A DNA stretch of 64,000 nt from CAUJIW01 sp963205175 (GCA_041060555.1 JBEUDS010000009.1); one strand, 5' to 3'; shown: positions 19,986-28,513, counted from the stretch's first letter. Notes: generated from the sequence alone by a model not told the origin. Made by a program: numbers and translations.

Positions 19986-20821
19986 GTCCGGCCCGTCAGC
20001 GTCAGTGCGCGCCGGTACAGGTCCGAACGCGACTCGCCGGTGCGCGCCGCCACCAGGCGCGCCGCCTCTTTCACCGGATGGTCGACCAGTGCCGCCCGCA
20101 GCAGCGCCTCGACATCGGCCGCCGTCACCGCCTCGGCGACCGGCGGGCCGACCATCAGCACGATCTCGCCCCTGGGCGGCGGCTCCGCCACCAACGCCTC
20201 GGCCAGCGCCGGCGCCAGGCCGCGACGCACCTGCTCGTGCAGCTTGGTGATCTCGCGCGCCACCGCCACCTCGCGACTGCCCAGCACGGCGGCAATGTCG
20301 GCCAGGCAGGCGGCCAACCGGGGGCCGCTTTCATAAAACACCAGGGTGGCGGCGATCGGCTTCAGTTCCTCCAGCACCTTGCGGCGGCCGACCGTCTTGG
20401 GCGGCAGGAAGCCAGCGAACAGAAAGCGGTCGGTGGGCAGACCGGACAGCGTCAGCCCGGCAATCGCCGCGCACGGCCCCGGCAGGGTGGTGACCGCGAT
20501 GCCCGCCTCGTGTGCCTCACGCACCAGCTTGTAGCCGGGATCTGAGATCAGCGGCGTGCCGGCATCGCTCACCAGCGCCACGGGCTCGACGGCGGCGCGA
20601 CGCAGCACCTCGGGGCGGGCGCGGTCGGCATTGTGGTCGTGATAGGCCAGCAGGGGCTTTTTCAGGTCGAGGTGATGCAGCAGTTTCGCGGTGACGCGGG
20701 TATCTTCCGCGACCACCAGTGCCACCCGGCGTAGGACGTCGGCGGCGCGAAGGGTAATGTCACCCAGGTTGCCGATGGGGGTGGCAACAATGTATAGGCC
20801 CGGCGGCAGAGAGTCCGTCAT
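19982..20821 (-). CDS. rsmI: 16S rRNA (cytidine(1402)-2'-O)-methyltransferase
   Basis: A 279-residue SAM-dependent tetrapyrrole-methylase-fold enzyme that methylates the ribose of C1402 in 16S rRNA. Conserved segments are LYIVATPIGNLGDITLRA at the N-terminus, VAEDTRVTAKLLHHL, SDAGTPLISDPGYKLV and the LPGPCAAIAGLTLSGLPTDRFLFAGFLP stretch covering the active site. The C-terminal helical domain is also present. It is the first gene of the minus-strand rsmI-yraN-sirB1-gshB row and diverges from the LpoA-like gene across 91 bases, which should contain both promoters. Confidence 0.96.
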   Translation of the reverse strand: MTDSLPPGLYIVATPIGNLGDITLRAADVLRRVALVVAEDTRVTAKLLHHLDLKKPLLAYHDHNADRARPEVLRRAAVEPVALVSDAGTPLISDPGYKLVREAHEAGIAVTTLPGPCAAIAGLTLSGLPTDRFLFAGFLPPKTVGRRKVLEELKPIAATLVFYESGPRLAACLADIAAVLGSREVAVAREITKLHEQVRRGLAPALAEALVAEPPPRGEIVLMVGPPVAEAVTAADVEALLRAALVDHPVKEAARLVAARTGESRSDLYRRALTLTGRT

Positions 20822-20912
20822 GAGGCCGACCGTGCCCGCAGTCGACGGCCTTGGGCAACCGGAAAAGCGCAGCGCCGGGCTGTTGCGTGATGTTTCTACA
20901 TGGGGGTCACCG

Positions 20913-22184
20913 ATGTTCCTTCGCCATCACCTCGGCACGATCGCCGCCGCGCTGGCCCTGCTCGGCCTGGCCGCCTGTGCCACGCCCAAGGCCCCGCCCG
21001 CCGCGCCAGCGCCAGCACCGGCCGAACAGGCCGCCCGGCCGGCGCCCAAGCCGGCCGAGACGGTGAAGAAGGCGCCGCCACAGCATCAGGTGGCGCTGCT
21101 CGCGCCGCTGACGGGGCCCAATGCGCCGATCGGGCAGTCGATCGCCAATGCCGCCAACATGGCGCTGCTCGACATCAATGATCCGCGCATCAAGCTCACC
21201 ATCTACGACACCGCCGAGGGCCCGGAAGCAGCCGCCAGCCGCGCCCTGGCGGATGGGGCTAAAGTCGTGCTCGGCCCATTGCTGGCGCCCGATGTGCGGG
21301 CCGTCCAGCCCGCCACGAAGGCCGCCGGGGTGCCGGTCATCACCTTCTCCAACGACGCCGAACTCGCCATCCAGGGTACCTATGTGATGGGTTTCCAACC
21401 CGATCAGGAAGTCGAGCGCGTCGTCGCTTACGCCCGCCAGCGAGGCATCACCCGCTTCGCCGCACTGGTGCCGGCCGGCAGCTACGGCAAGCGCGCGTCG
21501 GAAGCGTTCGTCGCCTCGGTGAAGGCCAGCGGCGGCCAGCTGGTCGCCATCGAGACCTACCCGCGCGACCGCACCAAGCTGCTGACCGCCGCCCGCCGGG
21601 TCGCCGGCTATGATGCCCGGCTGGCGCTGTCGCGCGCACGCGCCGCCAAATCCACCGGCGTGATTTCCGCCAAAGGCGTGCCACTGCCGCCACCAGCGTT
21701 CGAGGCGCTGCTGATCGCCGACACCGGTGACTACACCCGCGCCTTCGTTCCGGCGTTGCGGCAGTTCGGCGTCGAGACAAACCGGGTCCGCCTGCTAGGC
21801 ACCGGCCTTTGGAACAACGAACCGGCTCTGGCACGTGAGCCGGCGTTGCAGGGTGCGTGGTTCGCCACCGTGTCGGATGCAACGTTCGAGTCGCTGGCCA
21901 AGCGTTACGCCGGCCGCTTCGGCGCCCGCCCCTCCCGGCTGTCGAGTCTGGGCTATGATGGCATCCTGCTGGTCCACGCCGCCGCCAACGGCGGCTGGCA
22001 GATAGGCAAGCCTTTCCCCCAATCCGTGCTGAAAACGCCTTCCGGCTATGCCGGCATCGACGGCCTGTTCCGCTTCCCGCACACTGGCGTCGCCGAGCGC
22101 GGCATGGAGGTGGATGAACTGTCCGGCGGCACGTTCAAGGTGGTGTCGCCGGCGCCGACCGCCTTCTCGCCCGCGATCAACTGA
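20913..22184 (+). CDS. Penicillin-binding protein activator (LpoA-like lipoprotein)
   Basis: A 423-residue outer-membrane lipoprotein candidate. The signal peptide ends in the lipobox LAAC, putting the lipidated cysteine at residue 22; an alanine/proline-rich linker of about 40 residues follows. The remainder is a type I periplasmic-binding-protein fold similar to the LpoA C-terminal domain: HQVALLAPLTGPNAPIGQSI, KVVLGPLLAPDVRAV, VPVITFSNDAELA and SSLGYDGILLVHAAANGGW. The assignment is strengthened by its position next to rsmI and yraN, as in E. coli yraL-yraM-yraN. LpoA there stimulates PBP1A; the N-terminal TPR-like domain of E. coli LpoA is missing here. Confidence 0.85.
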   Translation: MFLRHHLGTIAAALALLGLAACATPKAPPAAPAPAPAEQAARPAPKPAETVKKAPPQHQVALLAPLTGPNAPIGQSIANAANMALLDINDPRIKLTIYDTAEGPEAAASRALADGAKVVLGPLLAPDVRAVQPATKAAGVPVITFSNDAELAIQGTYVMGFQPDQEVERVVAYARQRGITRFAALVPAGSYGKRASEAFVASVKASGGQLVAIETYPRDRTKLLTAARRVAGYDARLALSRARAAKSTGVISAKGVPLPPPAFEALLIADTGDYTRAFVPALRQFGVETNRVRLLGTGLWNNEPALAREPALQGAWFATVSDATFESLAKRYAGRFGARPSRLSSLGYDGILLVHAAANGGWQIGKPFPQSVLKTPSGYAGIDGLFRFPHTGVAERGMEVDELSGGTFKVVSPAPTAFSPAIN

Positions 22185-22217
22185 GGCCCGCGAGCGCAGC
22201 ACGATCATCGGGCGCCG

Positions 22218-23378
22218 CTAACGGGCCAGGCGCGCCAGCAGGCTGTTGAGCACGGCGAGGCCGGCCGGCGTCGCCCGCAGGGTGTCGGGATCGTCGATCA
22301 GCAGACCCAGGTCGGTGAAATCACGCACCGCCGCCGGGTCCACCACCGTCTCCAGCGCCCGGCCGGTGCGACGCCGGAAACGCGCCTTGTCGATGCCGGC
22401 GGCCAGCCGCAGGCCCATCAGCAACGCCTCGTCGGCACAGGCTTCGGGGTCGAGCGGCGTCTCGCTCTCCAGGCCGTGGCCGTGGGCTTCCACCGACTCG
22501 CACCAGGCCTCGGGCTTCTTCAGCCGCACCGTCGCTTGGCGGCCGCGCCGGCCGTGGGCGCCGGGGCCGATGCCGACATAGTCGCCATAGGTCCAGTAAG
22601 CGAGGTTGTGGCGGCTCTCCGCGCCGGGCCGGGCATGATTGGAAATCTCGTAGGCCGGCAGGCCGGCGGCCGCCGTCATCTCCTGCGTCAGTGCATAGAG
22701 GTCGGCGGCGAGATCCTCGTCCGGCAGCACCAGGTCACCGCGCCGGTACAACTCGGCGAATCGGGTCTGCGGCTCGATGGTGAGCTGGTAGAGCGACAGA
22801 TGCCCGGTGCCGAAACCCAGCGCGCGCGCCAGTTCCGAGCGCCAGCCGGCCAGCGTCTGGCCCGGACGGGCATAGATGAGATCGAAGCTCACCCGGTCGA
22901 ACGTGCCGCAGGCCAGCTCCAGCGCCGCCAGCGCCTCCGCCGCGTCGTGCCGGCGGCCGAGCTGGACCAGCGACGCGTCGTCGAGCGCCTGCACCCCCAG
23001 CGACACCCGATTGACGCCGGCGCCCGCGAACGCGCGGAAGCGCGCCGCCTCGACACTCGACGGATTGGCCTCCAGCGTGATCTCGGCGTCCGGCGCCAGC
23101 CGCCAGTGACGGGCGACGCCCTCGATGATCGCCGCCACCGTTTCGGGCGGCATCAGCGATGGCGTGCCGCCGCCGAAAAAGATGCTCGTCACCGTGCGTG
23201 CCGGGGTCAGCATCGCTTCATGCGCAAGGTCGGCCAGCAGGGCTGTACGCCAGCGCACCTGGTCCACCGACTCGCGGACATGGCTGTTGAAGTCGCAATA
23301 GGGGCATTTCGACAGACAGAACGGCCAGTGGACATAGACCGCCAGGCCGTCGACGCCCGGAAGGTCAGAGGCAGGCAT
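22218..23378 (-). CDS. hemW: Radical SAM family heme chaperone HemW
   Basis: A 386-residue radical SAM protein of the HemW family (once annotated as a CPO-III-like coproporphyrinogen oxidase) that binds haem and delivers it to respiratory enzymes. The cluster motif is CLSKCPYC at residues 21-28, with the extra HemW cysteine/Phe context WPFC. Other blocks are FFGGGTPSLM, GVNRVSLGVQAL, DLIYARPGQT and the C-terminal winged-helix HemN domain. The start MPASDLPG at 23378 lies inside the end of rdgB (14-base overlap); an alternative in-frame start 42 bases upstream would lengthen the overlap. It is the third gene of rph-rdgB-hemW. Confidence 0.93.
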   Translation of the reverse strand: MPASDLPGVDGLAVYVHWPFCLSKCPYCDFNSHVRESVDQVRWRTALLADLAHEAMLTPARTVTSIFFGGGTPSLMPPETVAAIIEGVARHWRLAPDAEITLEANPSSVEAARFRAFAGAGVNRVSLGVQALDDASLVQLGRRHDAAEALAALELACGTFDRVSFDLIYARPGQTLAGWRSELARALGFGTGHLSLYQLTIEPQTRFAELYRRGDLVLPDEDLAADLYALTQEMTAAAGLPAYEISNHARPGAESRHNLAYWTYGDYVGIGPGAHGRRGRQATVRLKKPEAWCESVEAHGHGLESETPLDPEACADEALLMGLRLAAGIDKARFRRRTGRALETVVDPAAVRDFTDLGLLIDDPDTLRATPAGLAVLNSLLARLAR

Positions 23379-23991
23379 CGACCAGTTGCTTGAAGGCGCG
23401 GGCGCGGTGGGACATGCCATGCTTCTGCTCCGGCTCCATCTCGCCGAAGGTCAGCGCATGGCCGACCGGCAGGAAGACGGGATCATAGCCGAAGCCCTTG
23501 CTGCCGCGCATCGGCCAAACCAGTTCGCCGTCGACCCGACCCTCGAACGCTTCAACGTGGCCGTCCGGCCAGGCCAGACACAGCGCGCAGACGAAGTGCG
23601 CCGTGCGGTCGGCCGGCGCCACCTGCCGTGCGTCGAGCTGGCGAGTGACCTCGGCCATCGCCGCGGCGAAATCCTTGTTCGGCCCGGCCCAGCGGGCGGA
23701 ATAGATGCCCGGCGCGCCGTCCAGCGCATCGACCGCCAGCCCGGAGTCGTCGGCCAGCGCCGGCAGGCCCGACGCGATCGCCGCCGCCAGCGCCTTCAGC
23801 CGGGCGTTGCCGATGAAGCTGGTCTCGGTTTCCTCCGGCTCGGGCAGCCCCAGCTCGCCCGCCGACACCGGCTCGATGCCCAATGGCCCCAGCAGGTCGC
23901 GAATCTCCCGCACCTTGCCGGCGTTGTGGCTGGCGATCACCAGCTTGCCGGGCGCCAGCTTGCGGGTGGCGGGGCTGTCGGGCGCACCCAT
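23365..23991 (-). CDS. rdgB: RdgB/HAM1 family XTP/dITP pyrophosphatase
   Basis: A 208-residue house-cleaning nucleotidase that hydrolyses dITP, dXTP and similar non-canonical purine nucleotides, protecting DNA. The N-terminus shows VIASHNAGKVREI, then TSFIGNARLKA, LADDSGLAVDALDGAPGIYSAR and GFGYDPVFLP, all signature sequences. It begins 3 bases after the rph stop codon and overlaps hemW, so the three are one operon, an arrangement common in Proteobacteria. Confidence 0.97.
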   Translation of the reverse strand: MGAPDSPATRKLAPGKLVIASHNAGKVREIRDLLGPLGIEPVSAGELGLPEPEETETSFIGNARLKALAAAIASGLPALADDSGLAVDALDGAPGIYSARWAGPNKDFAAAMAEVTRQLDARQVAPADRTAHFVCALCLAWPDGHVEAFEGRVDGELVWPMRGSKGFGYDPVFLPVGHALTFGEMEPEQKHGMSHRARAFKQLVDACL

Positions 23992-23994
23992 GGC

Positions 23995-24711
23995 TCAGAG
24001 CCCCAGCACACGCCGCTGGGCGGCGAAAATCTCGTCTGTGCCGATGCGCGCCAGCCGCAGCAGCCGCAGCAGCATTTCCTCGGTGAACGGCGCCCCCTCG
24101 GCGGTACCCTGCACTTCCACCAGACCGCCACTGTTGGTGAGCACGAAATTGGCATCGGTATGGGCGCCGGAGTCCTCGATATAGTCGAGGTCGAGCACCG
24201 GGGCGCCGTTCCACACACCGCACGACACCGCCGCCACCTGGCCGGTGAACGGGAGCTCGGCCAGTTGGCCAGCCTCCTTGAGCTTGGCCAGCGCCATGTG
24301 CAGCGCGACATAGCCGCCGGAGATCGCCGCCGTGCGGGTGCCGCCATCGGCCTGCAGCACGTCGCAATCCACCGTCACCTGCCGCTCGCCGAGTTTCACC
24401 AGGTCGACGACCGCGCGCAGCGAGCGGCCGATCAGTCGCTGGATTTCCTGGGTCCGGCCGGTCTGCTTGCCCTTGGCCGCCTCGCGGGAGGAACGACTGT
24501 GGGTGGCGCGCGGCAGCATGCCATATTCCGCCGTCACCCAGCCCTGGCCCTTGCCGCGCAGCCAGGGCGGCAGATTGGTCTCGACCGACGCCGTGCACAG
24601 CACGTGGGTATCGCCGAACTTCACCAGACACGATCCCTCGGCGTGCTTGGTGAAGTTGGGCACCATCTCGATGGTTCGCATCTGGTCGGAGGCACGGCCG
24701 GAGGGGCGCAT
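23995..24711 (-). CDS. rph: Ribonuclease PH
   Basis: Phosphorolytic 3-prime exoribonuclease that trims tRNA precursors, 238 residues, exactly the family size. Diagnostic blocks are MRPSGRASDQMR at the start, GSCLVKFGDTHVLCTASVE, GWVTAEYGMLPRATHSRSSREA, GRTQEIQRLIGRSLRAVVDL, VDCDVLQADGGTRTAAI and LDYIEDSGAHTDANFV. The start at 24711 is fixed by the invariant N-terminus. It is divergent from hrcA across about 150 bases, a conserved alphaproteobacterial junction. Confidence 0.98.
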   Translation of the reverse strand: MRPSGRASDQMRTIEMVPNFTKHAEGSCLVKFGDTHVLCTASVETNLPPWLRGKGQGWVTAEYGMLPRATHSRSSREAAKGKQTGRTQEIQRLIGRSLRAVVDLVKLGERQVTVDCDVLQADGGTRTAAISGGYVALHMALAKLKEAGQLAELPFTGQVAAVSCGVWNGAPVLDLDYIEDSGAHTDANFVLTNSGGLVEVQGTAEGAPFTEEMLLRLLRLARIGTDEIFAAQRRVLGL

Positions 24712-24822
24712 GGGCAGGGACTTTCCTGAAAATCGTCGGGGAGCGCCTGCATATCGCCCCGCCGGCCAGCTGGGAACCGCTTTTTCCGCACCCCCGCCCC
24801 CCGCCACGCCGAGCGACCATGG

Positions 24823-24851
24823 TTGAACCGGCCGGAACGCCCTCCTACATT
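24823..24851 (+). promoter_or_regulatory. Predicted hrcA promoter (sigma-70 type), leaderless
   Basis: TTGAAC at 24823-24828 and TACATT at 24846-24851 are separated by exactly 17 bases. A start point about 7 bases beyond the -10 would fall near 24858, only about 5 bases before the hrcA ATG at 24863. No Shine-Dalgarno-like purine tract is present between them, so the mRNA may be leaderless. No CIRCE inverted repeat was found here. Prediction from sequence only. Confidence 0.5.
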
Positions 24852-24862
24852 CGCTGTCACTT

Positions 24863-25918
24863 ATGTCCGCACTGACCATCACCGACCTGAACGACCGCGC
24901 CCGGGACATCTTCCGGCAGATCGTCGAGGCATATCTGTCGACCGGCGAGCCGGTGGGCTCGCGCACCCTGTCCAAGCTGCCCGGCCTCAACCTGTCACCG
25001 GCGTCGATCCGCAACGTCATGCAGGATCTGGAGGAGATCGGCCTGCTGTCGGCGCCGCATACCTCGGCGGGGCGGATGCCGACTGACCTCGGCCTGCGGC
25101 TGTTCGTCGACGGCATGATGCAGGTGGGCGAGCTGGGCGACACCGAGCGCGGTCGCATCGAGACCCAGTGCCGGGCCGACGGCGCCAGCTTCGAGGATGT
25201 GCTGGCGCGCGCCACCACGACACTCTCCGGCCTGTCCTCCTGTGCCGGTCTGGTTCTTGTCGGCAAGTCCGATGTGCCGATCCGGCAGGTCGATTTCGTG
25301 CCGCTGACGCCGCAGCGGGCGCTGGCCATTCTGGTCGGCCAGGACGGCTCGGTGGAAAACCGCACCTTCGACCTGCCCGCCGGTCTGCCGACCTCGGCGC
25401 TGATGCAGGCGGCCAACTACATCAACGCCCGACTGGTCGGCCTGACGCTGGATCAGGCCCGCAGCCGGCTGGAGCGGGAGATGTCGCAGAACAAGGCCGA
25501 GCTCGACTCCCTGGCCGGCCAAGTGGTGGAGCGCGGCCTGGCGGTGTGGTCGGCCGACGACGACCAGCGCGACGTGCTGATCGTGCGCGGTCAGGCCAAG
25601 CTGCTGGAGGATGCCGCCGCCCGCAACGATCTCGAACGCGTCCGCCAGCTGCTGGAGGACATCGAAAGCAAGCGCGAACTGGCCCGCGTGCTGGAACTGG
25701 CGCGCGACGCCTCAGCGATGAAGATCTTCATCGGCTCGGAGAACAGGCTCTTTTCACTCTCCGGCTCATCGGTTATCGCAGCCCCCTACCGCAGCGCCGA
25801 CGAGCGCGTGGTCGGCGTCATCGGGGTCATCGGCCCCACCCGATTGAATTATGCGCGGGTCGTCCCCATGGTGGACTATACCGCGCGCGTCCTGAGCAGA
25901 TTGGTATCACAGCAATGA
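24863..25918 (+). CDS. hrcA: Heat-inducible transcriptional repressor HrcA
   Basis: A 351-residue repressor that binds CIRCE operators of groESL and other chaperone operons. The N-terminal winged helix-turn-helix contains LNDRARDIFRQIVEAYLSTGEPVGSRTLSK and the recognition segment SPASIRNVMQDLEEIGLL followed by the wing HTSAGRMPTDLGLR; the central GAF-like and dimerisation regions follow, with a conserved VIAAPYRSADERVVGVIGVIGPTRL end block. It has the usual length. It overlaps grpE by the ATGA arrangement, so both proteins are made from one message. No CIRCE site lies in this window, so its targets (probably groESL) are elsewhere. Confidence 0.97.
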   Translation: MSALTITDLNDRARDIFRQIVEAYLSTGEPVGSRTLSKLPGLNLSPASIRNVMQDLEEIGLLSAPHTSAGRMPTDLGLRLFVDGMMQVGELGDTERGRIETQCRADGASFEDVLARATTTLSGLSSCAGLVLVGKSDVPIRQVDFVPLTPQRALAILVGQDGSVENRTFDLPAGLPTSALMQAANYINARLVGLTLDQARSRLEREMSQNKAELDSLAGQVVERGLAVWSADDDQRDVLIVRGQAKLLEDAAARNDLERVRQLLEDIESKRELARVLELARDASAMKIFIGSENRLFSLSGSSVIAAPYRSADERVVGVIGVIGPTRLNYARVVPMVDYTARVLSRLVSQQ

Positions 25919-26511
25919 GCGACGACATGACCGCACCCGAGACTCCGGAAAACGAAGCCCCCGACGTGGCCGCCGCCCTGCGCGAAGCCGCCACGGCGGC
26001 ACCCGGCGATTCCGAGGATGCGCTGGCCAAGGCCCAGGCCGAGGTCGCCGACCTGAAGGACCGGCTGCTGCGCCAGGCCGCCGAGACCGAGAATGTCCGC
26101 CGCCGGCTGGAGAAGGAAAAGCAGGATGCCAGCGCCTATGCGCTGACCAGCTTCGCTCGCGACCTGCTGGGCGTCGCCGACAACCTGCGCCGCGCGCTCG
26201 ACGCGGTGCCGGAGAGCGCCCGCGCCGATGCCGGCCTCGCCACGGTGCTGACCGGCGTCGAGATGACCGAGCGGGAACTGCTCAACGTGTTCGGCAAGTT
26301 CGGCATCGCCCAGATCGAGGCGCTGGGCCAGAAGCTCGACCCCAACAGGCATCAGGCGATGATGGAAGTGCCGACCCCCGACGCCGAGCCCGGCACGGTG
26401 GTGCAGGTGCTGCAGGCCGGCTACGTCATCAAGGACCGGCTGCTGCGCCCGGCGATGGTCGGCGTCGCCAAGGCCGCCGGCCCGGCGCCGCGGGTCGACA
26501 CCACCGCCTGA
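25915..26511 (+). CDS. grpE: Nucleotide exchange factor GrpE
   Basis: A 198-residue co-chaperone that releases ADP from DnaK. An acidic, disordered N-terminus (about 40 residues) leads into the long dimerising coiled coil DLKDRLLRQAAETENVRRRLEKEK, then the four-helix bundle and the beta-wing VPTPDAEPGTVVQVLQAGYVIKDRLLRPAMVGV. The start ATG at 25915 overlaps the hrcA TGA. A perfect 13-bp hairpin ends the unit just downstream. dnaK and dnaJ lie 2.3 kb away on the same strand, separated by an inserted group of minus-strand genes. Confidence 0.97.
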   Translation: MSDDMTAPETPENEAPDVAAALREAATAAPGDSEDALAKAQAEVADLKDRLLRQAAETENVRRRLEKEKQDASAYALTSFARDLLGVADNLRRALDAVPESARADAGLATVLTGVEMTERELLNVFGKFGIAQIEALGQKLDPNRHQAMMEVPTPDAEPGTVVQVLQAGYVIKDRLLRPAMVGVAKAAGPAPRVDTTA

Positions 26512-26523
26512 GTGCGAGAGATA

Positions 26524-26558
26524 GCACTAGGCTGCCGCAACTTGAGGCAGCCTAGTGC
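26524..26558 (+). terminator. Hairpin downstream of grpE
   Basis: GCACTAGGCTGCC (26524-26536) and GGCAGCCTAGTGC (26546-26558) form a perfect 13-bp stem with a nine-base loop, 12 bases after the grpE stop. No T-run follows, so it may act as a Rho-assisted or partial terminator, or stabilise the message end. The sequence immediately after it becomes lower in GC. Confidence 0.65.
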
Positions 26559-26621
26559 AGCAACTGAGGGATCAAGCGTCATCGCGCATCCTTTTCAGAG
26601 CGACAACGCTGGTGATCCCAG

Positions 26622-27305
26622 TTAGCGCATTTCTGACTGTTTCTTCCTGCGGCTCATACGACGAGCCGCAATAACTGCAGTGCCGAGCAGCATCAAACCC
26701 GACGTAGCGGGCTCCGGAACGTCCGTTGCTTGAGCCTGTTCGATGGTAAGAACCGTCGCGGTAAAGCCTTGGCCTAGCGCCAAATCGAAGAAATCGAACG
26801 AGGCGTGCGGCACACGCAGTCCGTCATCATCCTGAGGGTCGTCCCGTACGTCCTGCGACAAGGCTGGAAATTCGCTGGGCAAGCCAACACTCGACCACAT
26901 CATCCCCGACGAGTCGGCGACGGTCAGCCCAAGGACAAAAGAACCCACGTGGAGAATGTACAGGCCATCGTACGGACCGTCGGAGGTCGACGCGCCAACG
27001 TCATCGCCCATCGCGCCGGTGGCATCACCCGCATAATGATTGCCCAGAAAATACGCTGAAATGGCCAACTCAGGATTGCCGTAATCAGCCTCTGTCCCGC
27101 CCGCCAATGGATAGACCGCCGTCGGCGTCAAAGCGGTATCGTACGAAAAACTGCCGGTGAATGTGGACCCTATCGGGAGAAAATCGTTCTGCTGGTCGAT
27201 TCGCGCTGTGAAATCGAAATGAACGACCTCTGCCTTTGCGGGCGATACCAGAGCCAGAGTCACTGCAAAAAGTGGAAGAGCGCGGCAAACGCGACTGAAG
27301 AACAT
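26622..27305 (-). CDS. PEP-CTERM sorting domain-containing protein
   Basis: A 227-residue exported protein. The N-terminus is a signal peptide ending near SPAKA; the mature part is acidic and rich in D, G and S, without cysteines. The C-terminus carries the exosortase signal: VPEPATSGL, a short hydrophobic helix and a basic RRMSRRKK tail, though with a few more residues after it than usual. Such proteins are cut by exosortase (EpsH) and sent to the surface, often with exopolysaccharide genes; no exosortase gene is in the window. The ATG at 27305 has GAGGT upstream; TTGTGT and TATAGA spaced by 16 bases lie further upstream as a possible promoter. The lower GC than the surroundings suggests recent acquisition. 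Confidence 0.85.
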   Translation of the reverse strand: MFFSRVCRALPLFAVTLALVSPAKAEVVHFDFTARIDQQNDFLPIGSTFTGSFSYDTALTPTAVYPLAGGTEADYGNPELAISAYFLGNHYAGDATGAMGDDVGASTSDGPYDGLYILHVGSFVLGLTVADSSGMMWSSVGLPSEFPALSQDVRDDPQDDDGLRVPHASFDFFDLALGQGFTATVLTIEQAQATDVPEPATSGLMLLGTAVIAARRMSRRKKQSEMR

Positions 27306-27453
27306 TATCGACCTCAATCTATACAAGTGGGTAAATACGACACAATCGTCGCGTTAAAGTAGCAAAAACCGAGCCAGAACCGAAACTGCTGTAAATTCAA
27401 TGTATTACGCATCACGAAATCGTGGAATCTGTAAAGTCTGCCGACAGGTTGGG

Positions 27454-27927
27454 TTAAGTCCATAAAATGAACGGCAGCACCGCCGCATAGGCCGCGCGCG
27501 GCGGTGCGTCCGGCGGGGCCGCGCCCTCGCCCAGCAGATAGGCATCGCGGATGATCTCCGCCTGCTGCTCGATGCCGTAACCCTCCAGCGGCTTGCCCGG
27601 CACCAGCCGGTAGCGGTAACGCGCGAACAGCCCACGCGCGGCGATGAGGTTGCGACCGGACTGATATTGCCAGACGTGGGTCAGTTCATGGACGAACAAG
27701 CCGCGCAGGCCCCGCCCCGCCTGGCTGTAGTCCTCGCGATAGAGCGGGCAGCGCGGGTGGAACCACAGGTGGCCGTCGGGCGCCATCACCGTGCCGGGCC
27801 GTTGCAGCGGCCACCAGCGCCGCCGGTGCAGCCGCACGGGCGCGGGATCAAGCGCGTCACCGAACAGACGGGCGGCCAGCGCGGCCTCGCCAGGGGTGAG
27901 TCCGCGCGCGTCACCGGGCGGTGTCAC
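27454..27927 (-). CDS. HELTH-motif zinc metallopeptidase-like protein (Vgr-related type)
   Basis: A 157-residue protein with the zinc-binding helix VHELTHVWQYQ (HExxH) near residue 80, followed by a downstream glutamate-rich segment YGIEQQAEIIRDAYLLG that could supply the third ligand. It opens with LTPGEAALAARLFGDALD and VRLHRRRWWP and has MAPDGHLWFHP. These features match small proteins annotated as Vgr-related in sphingomonads and relatives. No signal peptide. The start is GTG at 27927. Proteolytic activity is unproven. It lies beside the PCu(A)C copper chaperone gene, 28 bases downstream of it on the same strand. Confidence 0.75.
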   Translation of the reverse strand: MTPPGDARGLTPGEAALAARLFGDALDPAPVRLHRRRWWPLQRPGTVMAPDGHLWFHPRCPLYREDYSQAGRGLRGLFVHELTHVWQYQSGRNLIAARGLFARYRYRLVPGKPLEGYGIEQQAEIIRDAYLLGEGAAPPDAPPRAAYAAVLPFILWT

Positions 27928-27955
27928 CGGGGCACCGCCTCAATGATGGCGCGGC

Positions 27956-28513
27956 TCAGTGATGGTCATGGCCCGACATGTCGTGATGCATGTCGTGACT
28001 CATCGGCGCGGCGGGCTTGCCCTGGCCGAAGGCGCGCACGGGCACCTGCACCGTCACCGGCCCGGCCTTCTCGAACGACAGGGTGAGCGGGAAGCTGGTA
28101 CCGGGCGCCGGTGGCGTGTCGACGCCAAACAGCATCAGATGATAGCCGCCCGGCGCCATCTTCAGCGTCGCGCCCCCAGCCAGCACCAGGCTGCCGGTGC
28201 GCTGCATCTTCATGACGCCGTTGACGTTCTTCGTGGTGTGCATCTCGACATAGGCGGCGATCGGACTGGCCACGGCGACCAGTGTGTCAGCCGGGCCCGC
28301 CTTGAGGGTGAGATAGGCGGCACCGGGGCGGCCCGGCACCGGCGGGAACTGCGCCCAGGCCTCGGACACCGCTGGCGCGGCCGGCTTGCCGGCAGCGAAA
28401 GCGCCACTGACCACGGCGACCACCAGCAGCACGGCAGACAGCAGCACCGCCGCCACACCGAGTGTACGCGCGTTGACACGGGCTTTTGGCCGAAGATCGA
28501 TGGGTGCATGCAT
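27956..28513 (-). CDS. PCu(A)C-type periplasmic copper chaperone
   Basis: A 185-residue protein with an N-terminal membrane anchor or signal (hydrophobic residues about 17-40) and a PCu(A)C domain. The copper(I) site is the family pattern EMHTTKN, then MKMQR, then APGGYHLMLFG, giving the H, M, H and M ligands. The C-terminus is unusually histidine- and methionine-rich, ending MSHDMHHDMSGHDHH, a likely extra copper-binding tail. Such proteins load copper into the CuA/CuB centre of cytochrome oxidase. The ATG at 28513 follows GAAGGG. A Sco or oxidase gene is not nearby. Confidence 0.88.
   Translation of the reverse strand: MHAPIDLRPKARVNARTLGVAAVLLSAVLLVVAVVSGAFAAGKPAAPAVSEAWAQFPPVPGRPGAAYLTLKAGPADTLVAVASPIAAYVEMHTTKNVNGVMKMQRTGSLVLAGGATLKMAPGGYHLMLFGVDTPPAPGTSFPLTLSFEKAGPVTVQVPVRAFGQGKPAAPMSHDMHHDMSGHDHH

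Noticed and set aside
26512..26533. GAGTGC...GCACTA after grpE as a CIRCE operator
   Set aside because: CIRCE has TTAGCACTC-N9-GAGTGCTAA in that order; here the arms are reversed, and the right arm belongs to the 13-pair hairpin.
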